DNA of 64,000 bases from assembly GCA_028753945.1 (NCBI GenBank), contig JAPNXP010000013.1:5209501-5273500 (forward strand), written 5' to 3'. Within the stretch, counting starts at the first letter, position 1; every line of letters begins with the position of its first letter. Shown here one piece after another: positions 14,601-25,162 of this stretch. The notes beneath the pieces were generated by a model, which was given only the letters and a program-made list of their open reading frames with translations, made no database searches and had not been told where the DNA came from. The stretch is from Hexactinellida sp. DTS-2022. Its lineage: Eukaryota > Porifera > Hexactinellida. The position numbers and the translations under genes were made by a program.

Positions 14601-16908
14601 TTTTTTGCTTTTGTTGCTGTTGTTGTTACATATTGTTGTTTCCTTGTTATTGCTTGTTTTTTACATGTTGTTATTTGTTGTTGTTTACATCTTACTTTTT
14701 GTTGGTTTTGTTATTGTTATTGTTGTTGTTGTTGTTTAGAGGACAGAATAACATCGATAGAGAAACAGGTGTCGGACTCGAGTAGCGACAACGAGCTAAA
14801 TCCGCCGGCCGAAAGTTGGAAGCTTATTTCTCCGGAAATCTCCTCGGTTCAACAGGCCACTAACACCGACATAACCGACACATTCGTAAGGACACATTGC
14901 GACACTTTATCTAATTATAGAATAGAGCACAGTAGAACCTCGTTAGTACGAACACGGTTAATACGAATATCCGTTTAAGACGAATAAATAGTTCCACAAA
15001 ATCAGGTCCCTACAATGGCTATTCAATGGGTATTACTCCGGTTAATACGAACTCCGGATAAAGCGAATTCTAATTACACAATATGGTGTTTAGAAAAAAT
15101 GGATGATTATGATGTCCCTAATTATTGTGCAGATTTTGTGCGAAATATCCATTATTAATCAGATAGATATTTTCAAAAATTCATTGTTGCAAAGATTGGA
15201 TAATATTGTATCAAATTTTTGTAAACAATTGTGTCGCTATATGACACACTCTTTCCCAAATTTAAATTGCCCATTTTTGCCACTTTTAAAGAACTATTAT
15301 TAAAACCAAATTTTAAAATTTATTTTTTTAATTAAATTATCCTTTTTGTATTAAAAAGTTGTAAAAATTAATTGCTACTGTATGTAATGACTAATAACTC
15401 AAAAAATTAATTTATTAGACGATTTTTTGTATATAAACTAATATTCGAACTCAATGTATACTCAGCTCCATATAAATACAATGTGTGTGAGAGGCCATGA
15501 ACAGAGATAAACAAACTGGTAAACAAATAAATGAGTGAAATCGAAAAGTTTTTAACCCGTTTAGAAACTGTTTCTGAATTATTAGTTCCAAATTGGCGCT
15601 CAATTGCAACTCAAAACTTCCCAAAATTAGAACAATTATTTGAAAATGAAAAACTATTGGCTATCGATGCGCGCCATAATTTATCCGAAATGTTACGCGT
15701 CTCAAAACTTGACGAATCAGAGAAAGAGTTTATAAAATTCAAAAAACACAAACTCCACCAAAATCAGGCGCTAAAGAAATACCGCAACAGGTGTTCGGTT
15801 GCCACGGACCGAGACGAAGATTCTATCGATCAGCTGATCAGAGATAGAGACCAACTTATTGACACAAAACGCCTGCTTATTTGGGAGAAAATATACTTCC
15901 AAACTATGATGAATCAGGCGCGCTTTTCTCCCCTGTAACCAATCAGATTTGAGTGTTCATCTGATACAATATTATTAATTAGCCACACACCTGCATATTA
16001 TAACACCTCTATTTACGCGCGTATTTGTTGCTTTTTGCATGCACGCATTTGTCAATTCATAAGCAATCGTGTTCTATATATAGTATCATTAAATGTTAGT
16101 TAGTTAGTTCAATATCTGTGCCACTTTTATGCCACTTTATTGCCACTTGTGCCACTTTTTAACACCTCTGTTTAGATATACGGAATGGCTAGTTACAAGA
16201 ATTTGAATCCAGAATTGAAGAGCGGACAAATAACACCTCGCACTTTGGAACTAATTGGTGAGAACTCATAGCCTACATAGCAACAGATTCTTATGATAGG
16301 AATGTGTATATTTAGAGACCACACGCGGACACATTTCTATCGCAAGTTTGAAAAGGAGAGGCGACAAACGAGACTCAAACACCTCAGAACGTATGTTGTT
16401 GTTGTTGTGTTGTGTTGTTTTTATTGGGTGTAATGGTGAAATTGAGGAATATATTATAATACATATATCTTAGCTGATATATTTTAATGCGTAGCGGTTA
16501 GTTGACCCATCGCGAAGCTGACGAGAACAAAGGGGTCGTTACATTTACATTCATTCCACTTTATGGGAGAAAAATCTAAAATTACAGCTGTGTAGACAGC
16601 ATTAGTCATTAAACCACCAAATATACTATAGTGCCTCCAAATTAATATGCAGTCGGTACAGCTGTAATTTTAGATTTTGTTGTTGTTGTTGTTGTTGTTG
16701 TTTTCTTTGTTGTTATTGTTGTTTTCTATTTATAGCTGATCCACAAACAATGGAGAAGAAATTATCTGAGGTAATTATTTGTGTTTGCATTTAGTACGAT
16801 TTGTTGTTATTGTTTTTTAGTCTTTTTGTTGTTGTTTATTTACCTCTGTTGTTTTTGTTTGCAAATATTGTTCTTACAGCATTTGAATTTTTCTATTTTA
16901 TTCTACAC

Positions 16909-16942
<34 letters not shown>

Positions 16943-17395
16943 CACTTTGTTGTTATTGTTGTTTACTTTGTTTGTAGCCAACAGCTATTAGAAAGAAGGC
17001 TGTTTCCTATCCAAGAGAGGCATTTTGTGTCGTTTGTGATTTGAGGGTTTATCCAACAGAACTAACTCTATTCGAAGGAAAGGTGTGAAAATATGAATAT
17101 ACTTATATAGTATAAATATAATCACCCCCTTGGTTCATATTAATTAACACCCTTGGTAGTTGGTACACATTAATATACTCCTTTGGTACACATTAATTTA
17201 CCCCTTTGGTACACATTAATTAACACCCTTGGTACACATTAATTAACACCCTTGGGACACAATATTTCGCTCTATTTATAGATACTCCACCAGAGCTGCC
17301 TAAGGTGTTCGGTTTGCAAGTGTCGCCTGCAAGTGGCAGATGTGGCACTAAAGAACAACAAATTATTTTGTGGCAACCACGTACCTTCTAGCTAA
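1458..17395 (+). CDS. Espin-like ankyrin-repeat protein with predicted C-terminal LIM domain (30 exons)
   Basis: Exons read by eye: 1458-1509, 1936-2083, 2466-2629, 4965-5036, 5509-5663, 5942-6020, 6074-6188, 6721-6781, 6867-7111, 7402-7492, 8653-8786, 9039-9288, 9772-9938, 10294-10465, 10695-10887, 11240-11398, 11730-11908, 12061-12268, 12330-12866, 12913-13406, 13569-13724, 13792-14002, 14292-14338, 14396-14489, 14740-14885, then 16176-16257, 16316-16390, 16736-16770, 16978-17082, 17282-17395. Together they give an open frame of about 1,579 residues. Residues ~30-280 are ankyrin repeats; stretches such as DGMTTLHGATQGGHFDTVKW and ATPAHDAVEYGHLKSLKVLV resemble espin, an actin-bundling protein. 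The middle is charged and low in complexity, with a 12-residue tandem repeat (QLIGQTTADKPK) and coiled-coil-like segments. A LIM zinc-binding domain lies at ~1524-1575. The link to the LIM exons rests on phase-0 ends at 14885 and 16176; the alternative is two genes, the second starting at ATG 16185. Exon 12 could end at 9177. Actin association is inferred. Confidence 0.72.
3467..4891 (+). CDS. SLC18B1-like major facilitator transporter, intronless, nested in an intron
   Basis: A single 474-residue frame with about twelve hydrophobic segments, the size and layout of the major facilitator superfamily. The segment around residues 168-190 (FPKYRTFIIAVSEIFIGLGY followed by a GPPLGG turn) closely resembles the corresponding region of SLC18B1, a vesicular polyamine transporter family, so a vesicular or endomembrane exporter of small cationic compounds is the best guess. 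The N-terminus is a short hydrophilic cytosolic tail. The gene lies wholly inside intron 3 of the ankyrin host (2630-4964) on the same strand. An AATAAA signal near 4946 sits just before the host's next acceptor at 4964. With no intron in an intron-rich neighbourhood, it may be a retrocopy. Substrate is not determined. Confidence 0.85.
   Translation: MDSTERLVAENKTEHSYGSTLETISQFQTVNFKQISRAFHTFLLLSSISMATLWIQTSVSLYIPLFSGVAMKKGLSDTEIGLIMGFSPFVSFLIYPFVNIFVNTNNFKFTFALSGIYLSGSLTLFGLLVEMDRISFEVFVFVFQILQAFALSVIFLSSYALMLRIFPKYRTFIIAVSEIFIGLGYMTGPPLGGALFERFGFTLMFFGTGTISFVLVSVSICILVPYTLSSDSFEDEGTQDYFLAVRILGHSDLLFLNVLVLISASSFNYFVPVLSPFMFDRYKMDPGEVGLIFLSGNAVYVLMAPIIGFATSKISYLTPFIVVGFIIQSVGTLFVPPSNLVVDVLHRAVNGTETMNLVLVSPYFGMSLIGFGYIISYLPLLTELMNRADKQFPGTANVTTTVTSIFVSVYYLGEGCGPLVAGIVAQYFTLDVVVVYISGVIVFFAILTCLFILLDFYKFVRRKFLLFSDYETIN
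6187..6625. repeat. Degenerate minisatellite based on GCCACTTATA
   Basis: The intron after the donor at 6189 is filled by loose repeats of a 10-14 base word (GCCACCTTATAGGCCACTTA and variants). The array starts exactly at the donor: the first intron bases, GTAGGCCACCTTATAGG, already belong to the repeat. Open frames over this stretch are repeat artefacts. Confidence 0.85.
7138..7294. mobile_element. CAGT-type MITE, GGTTATAAGAACAT subfamily
   Basis: A short element with inverted ends: ACAGTAGATACCGGTTATAA at the left and a complementary TTATAACCGGTATCCACT at the right, with internal copies of the same GGTTATAAGAACAT word. Related copies lie at about 36932-37074, 43538-43592 (half), 45694-45809 and 51263-51392. 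It has no coding capacity. The CAGT start next to TA suggests mobilisation by a Tc1/mariner or pogo-type transposase. Confidence 0.75.
7518..8516. repeat. Minisatellite of about 40 bp (about 24 units) resembling a MITE terminus
   Basis: Head-to-tail units of AAAATCTAAAATTATACC, then TGTGCCAAGGGTTTTATAGG and TGC, fill an intron of the ankyrin gene. The unit core, TCTAAAATTA followed three bases later by CTGTGCC, nearly matches the terminal repeat of the AAATCTAAAATTACAGCTGT hairpin elements in this window, so the array may have grown from an element end. Later units alternate subtypes, suggesting higher-order duplication. The frame on the opposite strand at 8233-8430 is an artefact of the repeat. 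Confidence 0.9.
9496..9690. mobile_element. MITE family with TACAGCCATTTGTAAAT ends, copy 1
   Basis: This stretch begins TATACAGCCATTTGTAAATA and contains CTCCTAAT, TAGGAGAGGATTCCAA and TTTTCGCGCTCCTAAA blocks. It ends near 9690 with a complementary GGAGCGTATTTACAATGCC. The same blocks recur at about 10985-11160, in a fragment at 34253-34312, and in opposite orientation at about 48793-48985. There is no open frame of note. It is therefore a non-autonomous element family. Confidence 0.7.
10119..10258. mobile_element. CAGT-type MITE, AATAGCAAG subfamily
   Basis: Starts ACAGTAGTGTTCCCGTAATA and ends TAGCAAGCACCACTGTA, an imperfect inverted pair, with internal TTGCTATTAGAG words. The same family recurs at about 37092-37268. 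Non-coding, in an ankyrin-gene intron. Confidence 0.7.
10985..11160. mobile_element. MITE family with TACAGCCATTTGTAAAT ends, copy 2
   Basis: A second copy of the family seen at 9496, in an ankyrin-gene intron. It shares GTTTGTAAATACGCTCCTAA, the AGGAGAGGATTCCAATTTTC block and a GGAGCGTCTCGCGCTCCTGG end, with substitutions throughout. Confidence 0.65.
11926..12032. mobile_element. CAGT-type MITE, GCTTAATAGAG subfamily
   Basis: Starts CAGTCGACTCCGCTTAATAG and ends with the complementary CTATTAAGCGGAGT. Internal text GACCCGATTAAGCGGAGA is shared with copies at about 1763-1846, 35274-35459 and 51956-52034. Non-coding and sited in an ankyrin-gene intron. Confidence 0.75.
12399..12812 (+). repeat. 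Coding tandem repeat, 36 bp units encoding QLIGQTTADKPK
   Basis: About twelve 36-base units inside exon 12330-12866 of the ankyrin gene encode QLIGQTTADKPK and variants such as QLIGQATADKPK, QLIGRAQSDKTN and QLIGLVPADKTN. Unit length is a multiple of three, so copy number can change without breaking the frame. Middle units are nearly identical and edge units are diverged, which indicates expansion by slippage or unequal crossing-over. No known motif was recognised. Confidence 0.95.
14003..14175 (+). repeat. Tandem repeat of a 5' splice site, unit ACTGGTAAACAA
   Basis: The intron following the exon that ends at 14002 starts with about ten copies of an 11-12 base unit. Each unit contains CTG|GTAAAC, the same sequence as the real donor. 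Most copies are intact donors. The antisense frame at 13979-14188 is a repeat artefact. Confidence 0.85.
14936..15066. mobile_element. CAGT-type MITE, CGTTAGTACGAAC subfamily
   Basis: Begins ACAGTAGAACCTCGTTAGTA and carries internal GGTTAATACGAA words, but has no clear right end. It lies in the intron 14886-16175. Related copies or parts are at about 33717-34013, 36160-36212, 38665-38838, 44817-44925, 45190-45220, 48718-49073 and 50083-50308. An open frame running past 14885 to 14978 would be encoded by this element, which argues against readthrough as the real C-terminus. Confidence 0.65.
15531..15938 (+). CDS. Small orphan helical protein, intronless, between ankyrin and LIM exons
   Basis: A 135-residue frame beginning at an ATG directly preceded in frame by TAA, so it cannot extend upstream without splicing. 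The protein is rich in Glu, Lys, Leu and Arg with amphipathic heptad-like stretches (for example RDRDQLIDTKRLLIWEKIYF), and it has no signal peptide or membrane span. Codon content looks coding, and several in-frame GCGC-containing codons stand out against the AT-rich flanks. I do not recognise a family. If the ankyrin and LIM exons form one gene, this is another intronless guest in that host's intron 14886-16175. It could be a coiled-coil adaptor; no function is claimed. Confidence 0.6.
   Translation: MSEIEKFLTRLETVSELLVPNWRSIATQNFPKLEQLFENEKLLAIDARHNLSEMLRVSKLDESEKEFIKFKKHKLHQNQALKKYRNRCSVATDRDEDSIDQLIRDRDQLIDTKRLLIWEKIYFQTMMNQARFSPL
16176..17395 (+). other. LIM-domain exons (C-terminus of the ankyrin gene, or a separate small LIM gene)
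   Basis: Five exons (16176-16257, 16316-16390, 16736-16770, 16978-17082, 17282-17395) encode a single LIM domain. The ligand order is C-x2-C, 17 residues, H-x2-C-x2-C-x2-C, 17 residues, C-x2-H, which fits the LIM consensus. Visible pieces are CVVC, HQSCLRCSVC and CGNH, followed by PSS and a TAA stop. LIM domains bind two zinc ions and mediate protein contacts, often at the cytoskeleton. The first exon is open from its acceptor at 16175, so it can be joined in frame to the phase-0 donor at 14885. If it is an independent gene, ATG 16185 gives a protein of about 134 residues. The LIM identity is firm; the gene assignment is not. Confidence 0.85.
16571..16678. mobile_element. Hairpin MITE with TCTAAAATTACAGCTGTG ends
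   Basis: A complete copy of about 108 bases: AAATCTAAAATTACAGCTGT at the left, the reverse complement ACAGCTGTAATTTTAGATTT at the right, with a shared core (ACCACCAAATAT, TAGTGCCTCC). It can fold into one long hairpin. Other copies are partial at 5163-5236 and 8877-8938, and fuller at 27360-27482, 34316-34556, 42886-43080, 58543-58667 and 63675-64000. Confidence 0.85.
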
Positions 17396-17617
17396 CTATA
17401 TTTTATTGTTATTTACTTTTAGGTTTTTGTTTACACCCAAATAACATTTGTTATTTTTATATTTCGAAACCCCTTTTTGTATTCACTTAACTTTTGTTTT
17501 CATTTTATTTAAGTGAATTTCTTTGTCACTTATATTTGTTTATATTTTTATTATTGATATTGTTGTTGTTTGTTTGTTGTTTAGATTGGTATAGTGTTAC
17601 TATTTATAGCTACAGGA

Positions 17618-20600
17618 ATGTGTTCCAACTTCAAACACTATATTGTAAGTTAATAATTGTGTCGCTCTTAAAACCACACATTAATTAACACCTCAAATTA
17701 TCACATTTTAGATTTTCTGTCTCATGATCAATGGAGTAATATCAGGTATCTTGCTACTTGTTTACTTGTTTGTTTACTTAATTACTTCTTTAAACACTTG
17801 TTTATTTACTTGTTTGTTTCCTTGTTTATTTACTTAATTACTTATTCGTTTACTTATTTGCTAGTTTACTTCTTTGTTTACTTGTATATTTACTTGTATA
17901 TTTACTTGTTGTTGTTGTTGTTGTTTAGTTTTCACGCCTATACCTCCCGTTGTATTCTCGCCAGCAAACTACACTTTCTTAGTTCCAGAAAGCAGTGGAA
18001 TTGGAACTATGATTGGTAGAATTAATCCCATTACTCAAGAGGACCTGCTCCCTACTCTAGCCTTCAGTTATATCGGAACTACAATGGTTAGTGTCAGTTC
18101 CAATTACGAACTGGAACTAACTGAGGCAGCCGGGGATTATGAGAGCATTCCTTCAGGTAACCTAGCAACCATCTCACAGCATTGGTATTCGCACTTGGAT
18201 ATAATTTATTGTTGTTTTAGGCCCAATTCAGTTCCAGATCCAAATAGATTACACATTTCAGTCTCATAATTACGTTTTGCGAACTGACGTAACTATTTAC
18301 ATAACAGATGTCAATGACAACATTCCTATCTTCTCGTTGCCTAGTTACAGTTTCAGTTTCACAGAGGATTTGCCCTCGTCATCTCTCGTTGGGTTTGTGT
18401 CAGCTGTTGATAGCGATGGGGATCCTTATAACTGCATTAGTAAGCTATTTATAGAATAGTTCCAGTTTATAGTTCCAGTTTCAAATTTGTTTCTTGTGTG
18501 CCACAATTATGATCTTATGTACCAATAAAAAATTCCTTTTTTTATTATTTTATTATTAGTGTTGTTGTTATTGTTGTTATTATTTTTGTTATTATTGTTG
18601 TTGTTGTTGTTATTATTGTTGTTGTTTACATTGTGTTTGTTTAGGTTACGCCATCACTCCCCCCTCAGTTAACACCAGTAGTAATATTTCCGTAACAGAC
18701 GAAGGCGCTATTTATACCGGAACCATGTTCCTGCCAGGTTCCTATTGGTACCAAGTGACTGCCACGGATTCAGGTGTCCCGCCCCAACAGGAAAGTGTCG
18801 CTTTGGAGATTATAGTGGCACCAGCCCGTGTGCCAAGCGGTTAGTTAAATGTTGCGACTCAACTATTGGGATATGTTTAATGAGCAAAGTAAACAAAGGC
18901 AAACAAACAAATATATTAGAAACATTGTAATGAATAATTAGGATTATGAGACACAACAAATATAGTACCTAACTGAGAAATGGAAATGCCATTTGGGTCA
19001 ATAAACTCTCCTTTCTTGTCGCCTCTCTTCCCAATGGTATGGATGTGCTGTCCGCTTCTGGAGAATATCTTTATGGCATGTTGTCTAATGTCGCTAATGA
19101 TGATATTCCCAGCTGGATCCAAACAGAAGAAGCTAGAGTTATTCACCAAACAATCCTCTCCATTAGAGATACAGGAACTGAGGAGGGATCCATTCCTTGA
19201 AAGGAAATGCACACAGTTGGGACTCCTGTCCAGCACCACGACACATTCCGTAGTTAGGTTCACATCGCGTGGGCCGTAGAGTTGTCCAGTTCCGAGACAC
19301 GTTTCGAATTGTAGTTCTTTGGAGTATCTTGATATTCTGTTATTGCCGTAATCTGCTACAAACACATCTCCATTTGTGTCGATTGCGAGGCCGTGAGGGT
19401 AACACAGCTGTCCTTCTGTCCCTTTAGTTCCAGTTCTGTTCTTTAGTTTCCGGTCTTGTTTGCCGAACTGGAACAGAGAGTCGTGTGTCATGTCCGTAAC
19501 TAATAAGTGTTCTTCGGTTACAGCTATGCCATATGGTGCCTTGAGTATTCCTTGCCCGAAGCTTGTTACGAACTTCCCTTCAAACGACACCACTTGAATT
19601 CGGGAGTTGCCACAATCAGCTACGTAGATTAGTCTGTTTGGTTCATCAATCGAGAGACCATAAGCATCGAGTTGTTTGGCACCTGTCCCTGTCTTCCCAG
19701 CTGTTAGTGTCGGTTCCACTTTCTTGGAATAGTCGGGTACCTCCCAAACTGACAGCTCCCCGAATCCTGAGATTACACTCCGTAGCGTTTGGAGAGTCGG
19801 ACAGTCGAAGAGAGGGCACGGGAGTTTGGTAGGTGTCGACAGACCCTCTAGGCCCTGTTGGTACAGCTCAGTGGCCTGTTGGTGAATAGGAATGTTCGTA
19901 TTCACTTTGAGACTCATCAGCTGCAACTGTTGTCTCGTTAGTTCCAGTTCCTGAATGGCAGCCTTACGCGTGGTCTCCTTGATGGTGTAGTCCTCTCGGA
20001 GCTGGGACAGTTCGAGTAGGAGAGCGTCCCTCCTCGCGATCAGCTGTGCGATAAGAGGGTCAAAGGTTTGGGCTATCTCTATGGCAACAGCATCGAACTG
20101 TGCGAATGTGTTTAGAGGCACATTTGGTGGCAGATTAGTGGCCATTTGATTGTTGTTTGAAGTTAGTTTTTTCAAGTAATTTATTCTAGTTTCTATTGAC
20201 TCGATCTTATAGTACTTTGTAACCTGAGCATACCATAGCTACTCAATTGTTGTTATGGTAATAACAGGAAAGTTAGGGAATTTTATTGCGTAGTTCAATA
20301 TGGAACTAATGACTATATTATTGTAAATATATAACATGTTATGGTTAGTAGATTATTCTTTCTTTTTGAATTTTCATTAGATAGACATTCTAAAGTATAT
20401 TAGCGGTTGCTCTGAGATTTATACTGGGAATTTAGGGAATTTTTATTGCGTAGTTCCATATTTAACTTTGCGTCTATAATATTATTTCCAAAGGTATGAC
20501 AAGTTTGATTCCAATCTTTTATGAAAATATTGTTCAAAACCACATAGGTTTGACTTGTAGTTCTATTTCACATTAACAAAACATTTCAATTGTATACAGT

Positions 20601-21374
20601 CAGGTTCTTATTATGAACATTCAAGGGACCAAAAATTGTGTTCATAATAGAGTGACTTCATGATAAGCGAACTTAATTTATTACAAACCCTATGTAATTG
20701 TTAAATTGGGACCATAGGGCTTGTTCATAAGAAAAAGTTCGAATAATTGTTCACAATAAAACTCAAATTTATATACTGTATGTGGAAAATATAGAAATTT
20801 TTATTTTATTTTTTTGAATACAACTTAAAATTGCAAACATTTAAACAAGTATTAACTTAGACCTGATTTAATTAACTACTATATATTATCCGATTCTATT
20901 TATAGAACTAACAGCTCCCGTTCTCCAGCAAACAGAGTTTCAGTTCCAGTTACGAGAGGACGTTAGTTTGCACACGGAGATAGGAACGGTGGCGGCCAAT
21001 AGGAACTCGTCTCTAACCGGAACTAACACCTTTCTGTTCTCAGTTCCGGATTCAGAAGTTCTGTTTCAGTTCGATACTTCCACAGGGCTCCTCAGCAATA
21101 GGGAGAGTGGATTCGATTTCGAATCTGGTGAGTGAGCTAGGTGTTAGAATGTGTCGCTTTATGTGGCATTGCAGGTTTCTGTGTACATAGTATGTTTGTG
21201 TATTTGTTTGTATTGGTATTTGTTTACCTTTGTTTATTTATAACATTTGATAAACAGCAATAAGTCATAATATATGTTGTGTTGTTGTTATTATTATTAT
21301 TGTTGTTGTTATTATTGTTATTATTGTTATTGTTGTTGTTATTGTTGTTGTTATTGTTGTTATTGTTATTATTA

Positions 21375-21439
<65 letters not shown>

Positions 21440-21488
21440 GTTGTTGTTATTATTGTTATTATTGTTATTGTTGTTGTTATTGTTGTTA

Positions 21489-21544
<56 letters not shown>

Positions 21545-21611
21545 GTTGTTGTTGTTATTATTGTTGTTGTTATTATTGTTATTATTGTTATTGTTGTTGT
21601 TATTGTTGTTA

Positions 21612-21661
<50 letters not shown>

Positions 21662-24600
21662 GTTGTTGTTGTTATTATTGTTGTTGTTATTATTGTTGTT
21701 GTTGTGTAGGTGTGACGAATTACACATTTGTTGTTATTGTGAAGCTGTCTATCGAAGGCAGTTCGGCTGTGCAGCTTAGCGACACTTCTCCCATAACCGT
21801 ATTCCTCAGGAATGTTAACGAACATTCCCCGCTCGTTGCTATGGATCCGCTCTCTATAAGCGTAGCGGCTGACACAGCTGACCAATCAGCTGTCGGGAAA
21901 CTGCCAGCTGTCTCAGATGCAGACGGACAGACGGACTTCTCTTACTCCGTAGTTACCGAATCTCCATTCAGGTATTTGCTTACTAACTAACACACATACA
22001 TACATCAATATATTTAATAAATTGATCAACAAGCAATCAAACTAGACATACAAATAAATAAACTAACTGAACTAACTAACAAATAAACAATCAAATATAC
22101 TTAAAACTAAACTTTCTTACAAATACGGTACATCAATAACAAACACATATTTAATATCAATTTGTTACATAATTAATACACTGCTAATTCACTGTTAATT
22201 CTTAGTTAATTCTTTGCTAATTCTCAGTTAATTCTTTGTTAAAATTCTTAGTTGATTCTCTGTTAATTCATTCACACAGTAAGGTTGAAATTGACTGCTG
22301 GAATTGATTATTGAGATTACATAAATACCCAGCATAGGCTTGGAATTTCAAATTATTATTAAATTTATACTAACACGGTTGATCTAGGGAACTGGTAAAT
22401 ACCGGAAACAACAAACAAACAAACAAACACACAAACTAACAAACAAAAAACAAACATATAAACAAACTACTAAACAAACAAACAAATAAACATGTAATAA
22501 ACTCAAAACTGAATTTACAAACAAATCATCACCAACAAACACATGTACTTATTATTTATTAATTATTATTATTATTGTTGTTATTATTGTTGTTGTTTAC
22601 AGGATTGACAGAGCTGGCTTTATATATCTCAACACTTCGCTGGACCTTTCTATATCCAGTTATTCCCTGGCCTATGAGGTGACAGACAAACCACTTATTG
22701 GTGTCGCCAGGACCACCTCTGCCACTCTTAATATCGAAGTTACGCAACCAAGTGTGCCACCAGGTAAGTGACACATTTATAGTATTGTGTTTGTTTATTT
22801 GTTTGTATATTGTTTATTTGTATATTTACTTATTTATTTGTTTACATATTTATAAGTTTATTTGTTTGCATATTTACTTATTTTTTGCATATTTAATGTT
22901 TACTTACTTGTTTATTGCTGCTTGCTTGTTTACTTATTTATTTGTTTACATATTTATTTGTTTACTTGTTTACTTCTTTACATATCTACCTGTTTATTTG
23001 TTTACTTGTTTACATATCTACCTGTTTATTTGTTTACCTGTTTACTTAGAGAAGTCTCTACCAACTCGGAATGTTGTTTACAAGCATACCTGCGCCGCGA
23101 GTCCCACTTCACATTCCTTTGCCTTCACTTGGTTGCCACCCACGGACAATTCTAACCCATCTCAGTTCCAACTTTCCATCAGCTGTTTATTGTCCCCCAC
23201 TGAAACTAATAACTCAGTTGTTTACGTAACCAACCCCTCAGCTGTTGTTGTTGTTGACGTCGCTTTTGATAGGTTCACACAGTGCACCTACCAAGTAACA
23301 CCTCTACCGGAGGGACCAACTGTAGGGGGCACAATTTCAGAACTCTCTTTCAGTAAGTAAACACTCTTAACCGGAACTAACTAACCGGAACCAAGTGTCT
23401 CAGAGGCTAAAATTAATCCTATTATAATGCATTGTACAGTTGAAATCGGGTTCCAGTTAGTTATATTTTGTGAATGTTGTTGTTGTTGTTATTATTGTTG
23501 TTTTTAGATAATTTGGAAGCTACTGAGTTCAGTATCAGAGTTACAAACCAGAGTTTGATATTTGTGGAAGTTAGCAACATTACAATGTGCTTAAGCGATC
23601 TCTATAGCAACACACAACTATTTGGCACTCGCATAATCCTATACGACTCCCTGGCCAATCCGGTGGCAGAGTTTGATGCCAGCTACGCCAACCATTATGA
23701 CACTATAACCAGAACTATGAGTCTAGTGGGCTATCTTAGTTCCAGTTCCACTCTTGTAACTGGAACTAACTATTCACTGGCGATACAATTCCCTGTCTCT
23801 ATTAATGAGCTAACTTATCCATGGTACACACATGCACTGAGTAAGTTTACAAATTACAAAGTTGTATAACTTTAACTGGAACTATATTCTTAGTTCCGAT
23901 TGAAAGGAGAACTAACTCTTTGGGATGGACCCAGACCTGTAGCCCGGCTTTCTACACTTACACCTCACTTCACACCTCTGTTATTGACCAATCATGTTCC
24001 TTGGTGTTTATTCGTGCTGTCACAGCAAATTCCTTTTACCAGAGTCTGTTGTCAAGCAGCGCTCCGTTGGCTGTCACGATTCGCGACACAATCTACGGAA
24101 TGGCAGATTGGGATAGCGACCACTTGGTTGCTATCAGTCTGACGCAAATATGCGCTGGAGAGTTCACACCTCTGTATTGGAACCAAGTCGTACAACAGTT
24201 GTTTTGTGAGTTCCAATTTAGAGATTTTATTGGTCTTAAAAGTGGCATTTTGTCACCTTTTATTATATTGGTTTTTATTCGGAATTTAAGTTTGTTTTCC
24301 ATTTAATAACAACATTGAAACTTGTAAGAAATTTGTTTACTTTTAAGTTATAACAATCTGTTATTGTTTATTTAGTGATTCATCCTATTTACTCTCTAAG
24401 CGACACAGCAACAACAAACACCTTATCTCTGTTAATAAATCCAGTTTCTATTTGCAGTCTCTATTTCACACCTGACAGCAGTGTAGCTGAACTAACTACC
24501 GCATTCCAATTAACAGACACGGTTGCTATGTTTGTTACGAATGATACAACAGATAATGAGTATTCCTGTACTGTGTCAACTCCTCATTTAAATCCGCTAA

Positions 24601-25129
24601 ATATTCTTACCGAAACACCTAATTCACAATCGACACCAATTATCGAATTTAATAAATTGGAAGCTAAAAACCTCACCCTTGAATGTGGTTGGTTATTAAC
24701 ACCTGGAGGTGTTTATAATGGCACTGGTGTTATAACACCTATATCTACATACAGACAAAATGAAACTATAACTCTAGTTAGTTTCACTTTCCAAATAGAC
24801 CCAATTGATGGTAAGTTATATTCTATTTTTAAGTACTGAATTGGAACTATCATATAAATGTATATCTACTTTACAAATGGGAGTGGGACCTATAATAAGG
24901 CCTCTTTTAAGAGTATTGTTTATTTACTTATTTGTTTAGACAATCAGGAACCAAAAGCGCTGTTGGTTCCTTATGGAACTAATAACGGAGACATTCTATT
25001 GGCTAAGGGACCAGATGTTATTTCTACAGTGATAGATCTTACTGGATATTTCCTGATTGGATCTCTATACACTGATAGGGCATTTGTAAGTTGTTGTTGT
25101 TGTTGTTGTTGTTGTGTGTTGTGTTGGTG

Positions 25130-25162
<33 letters not shown>

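Noticed and set aside
14886..14978. Readthrough of the last ankyrin exon to a stop at 14978
   Set aside because: The extra residues would be encoded by a CAGT-type MITE, and a good donor (GTAAGG) lies at 14886.
21224..21885. Long poly-Asn, poly-Leu, poly-Ile and Tyr/Cys frames on both strands
   Set aside because: They are translations of a TTG/TTA microsatellite at the end of an intron, not proteins.
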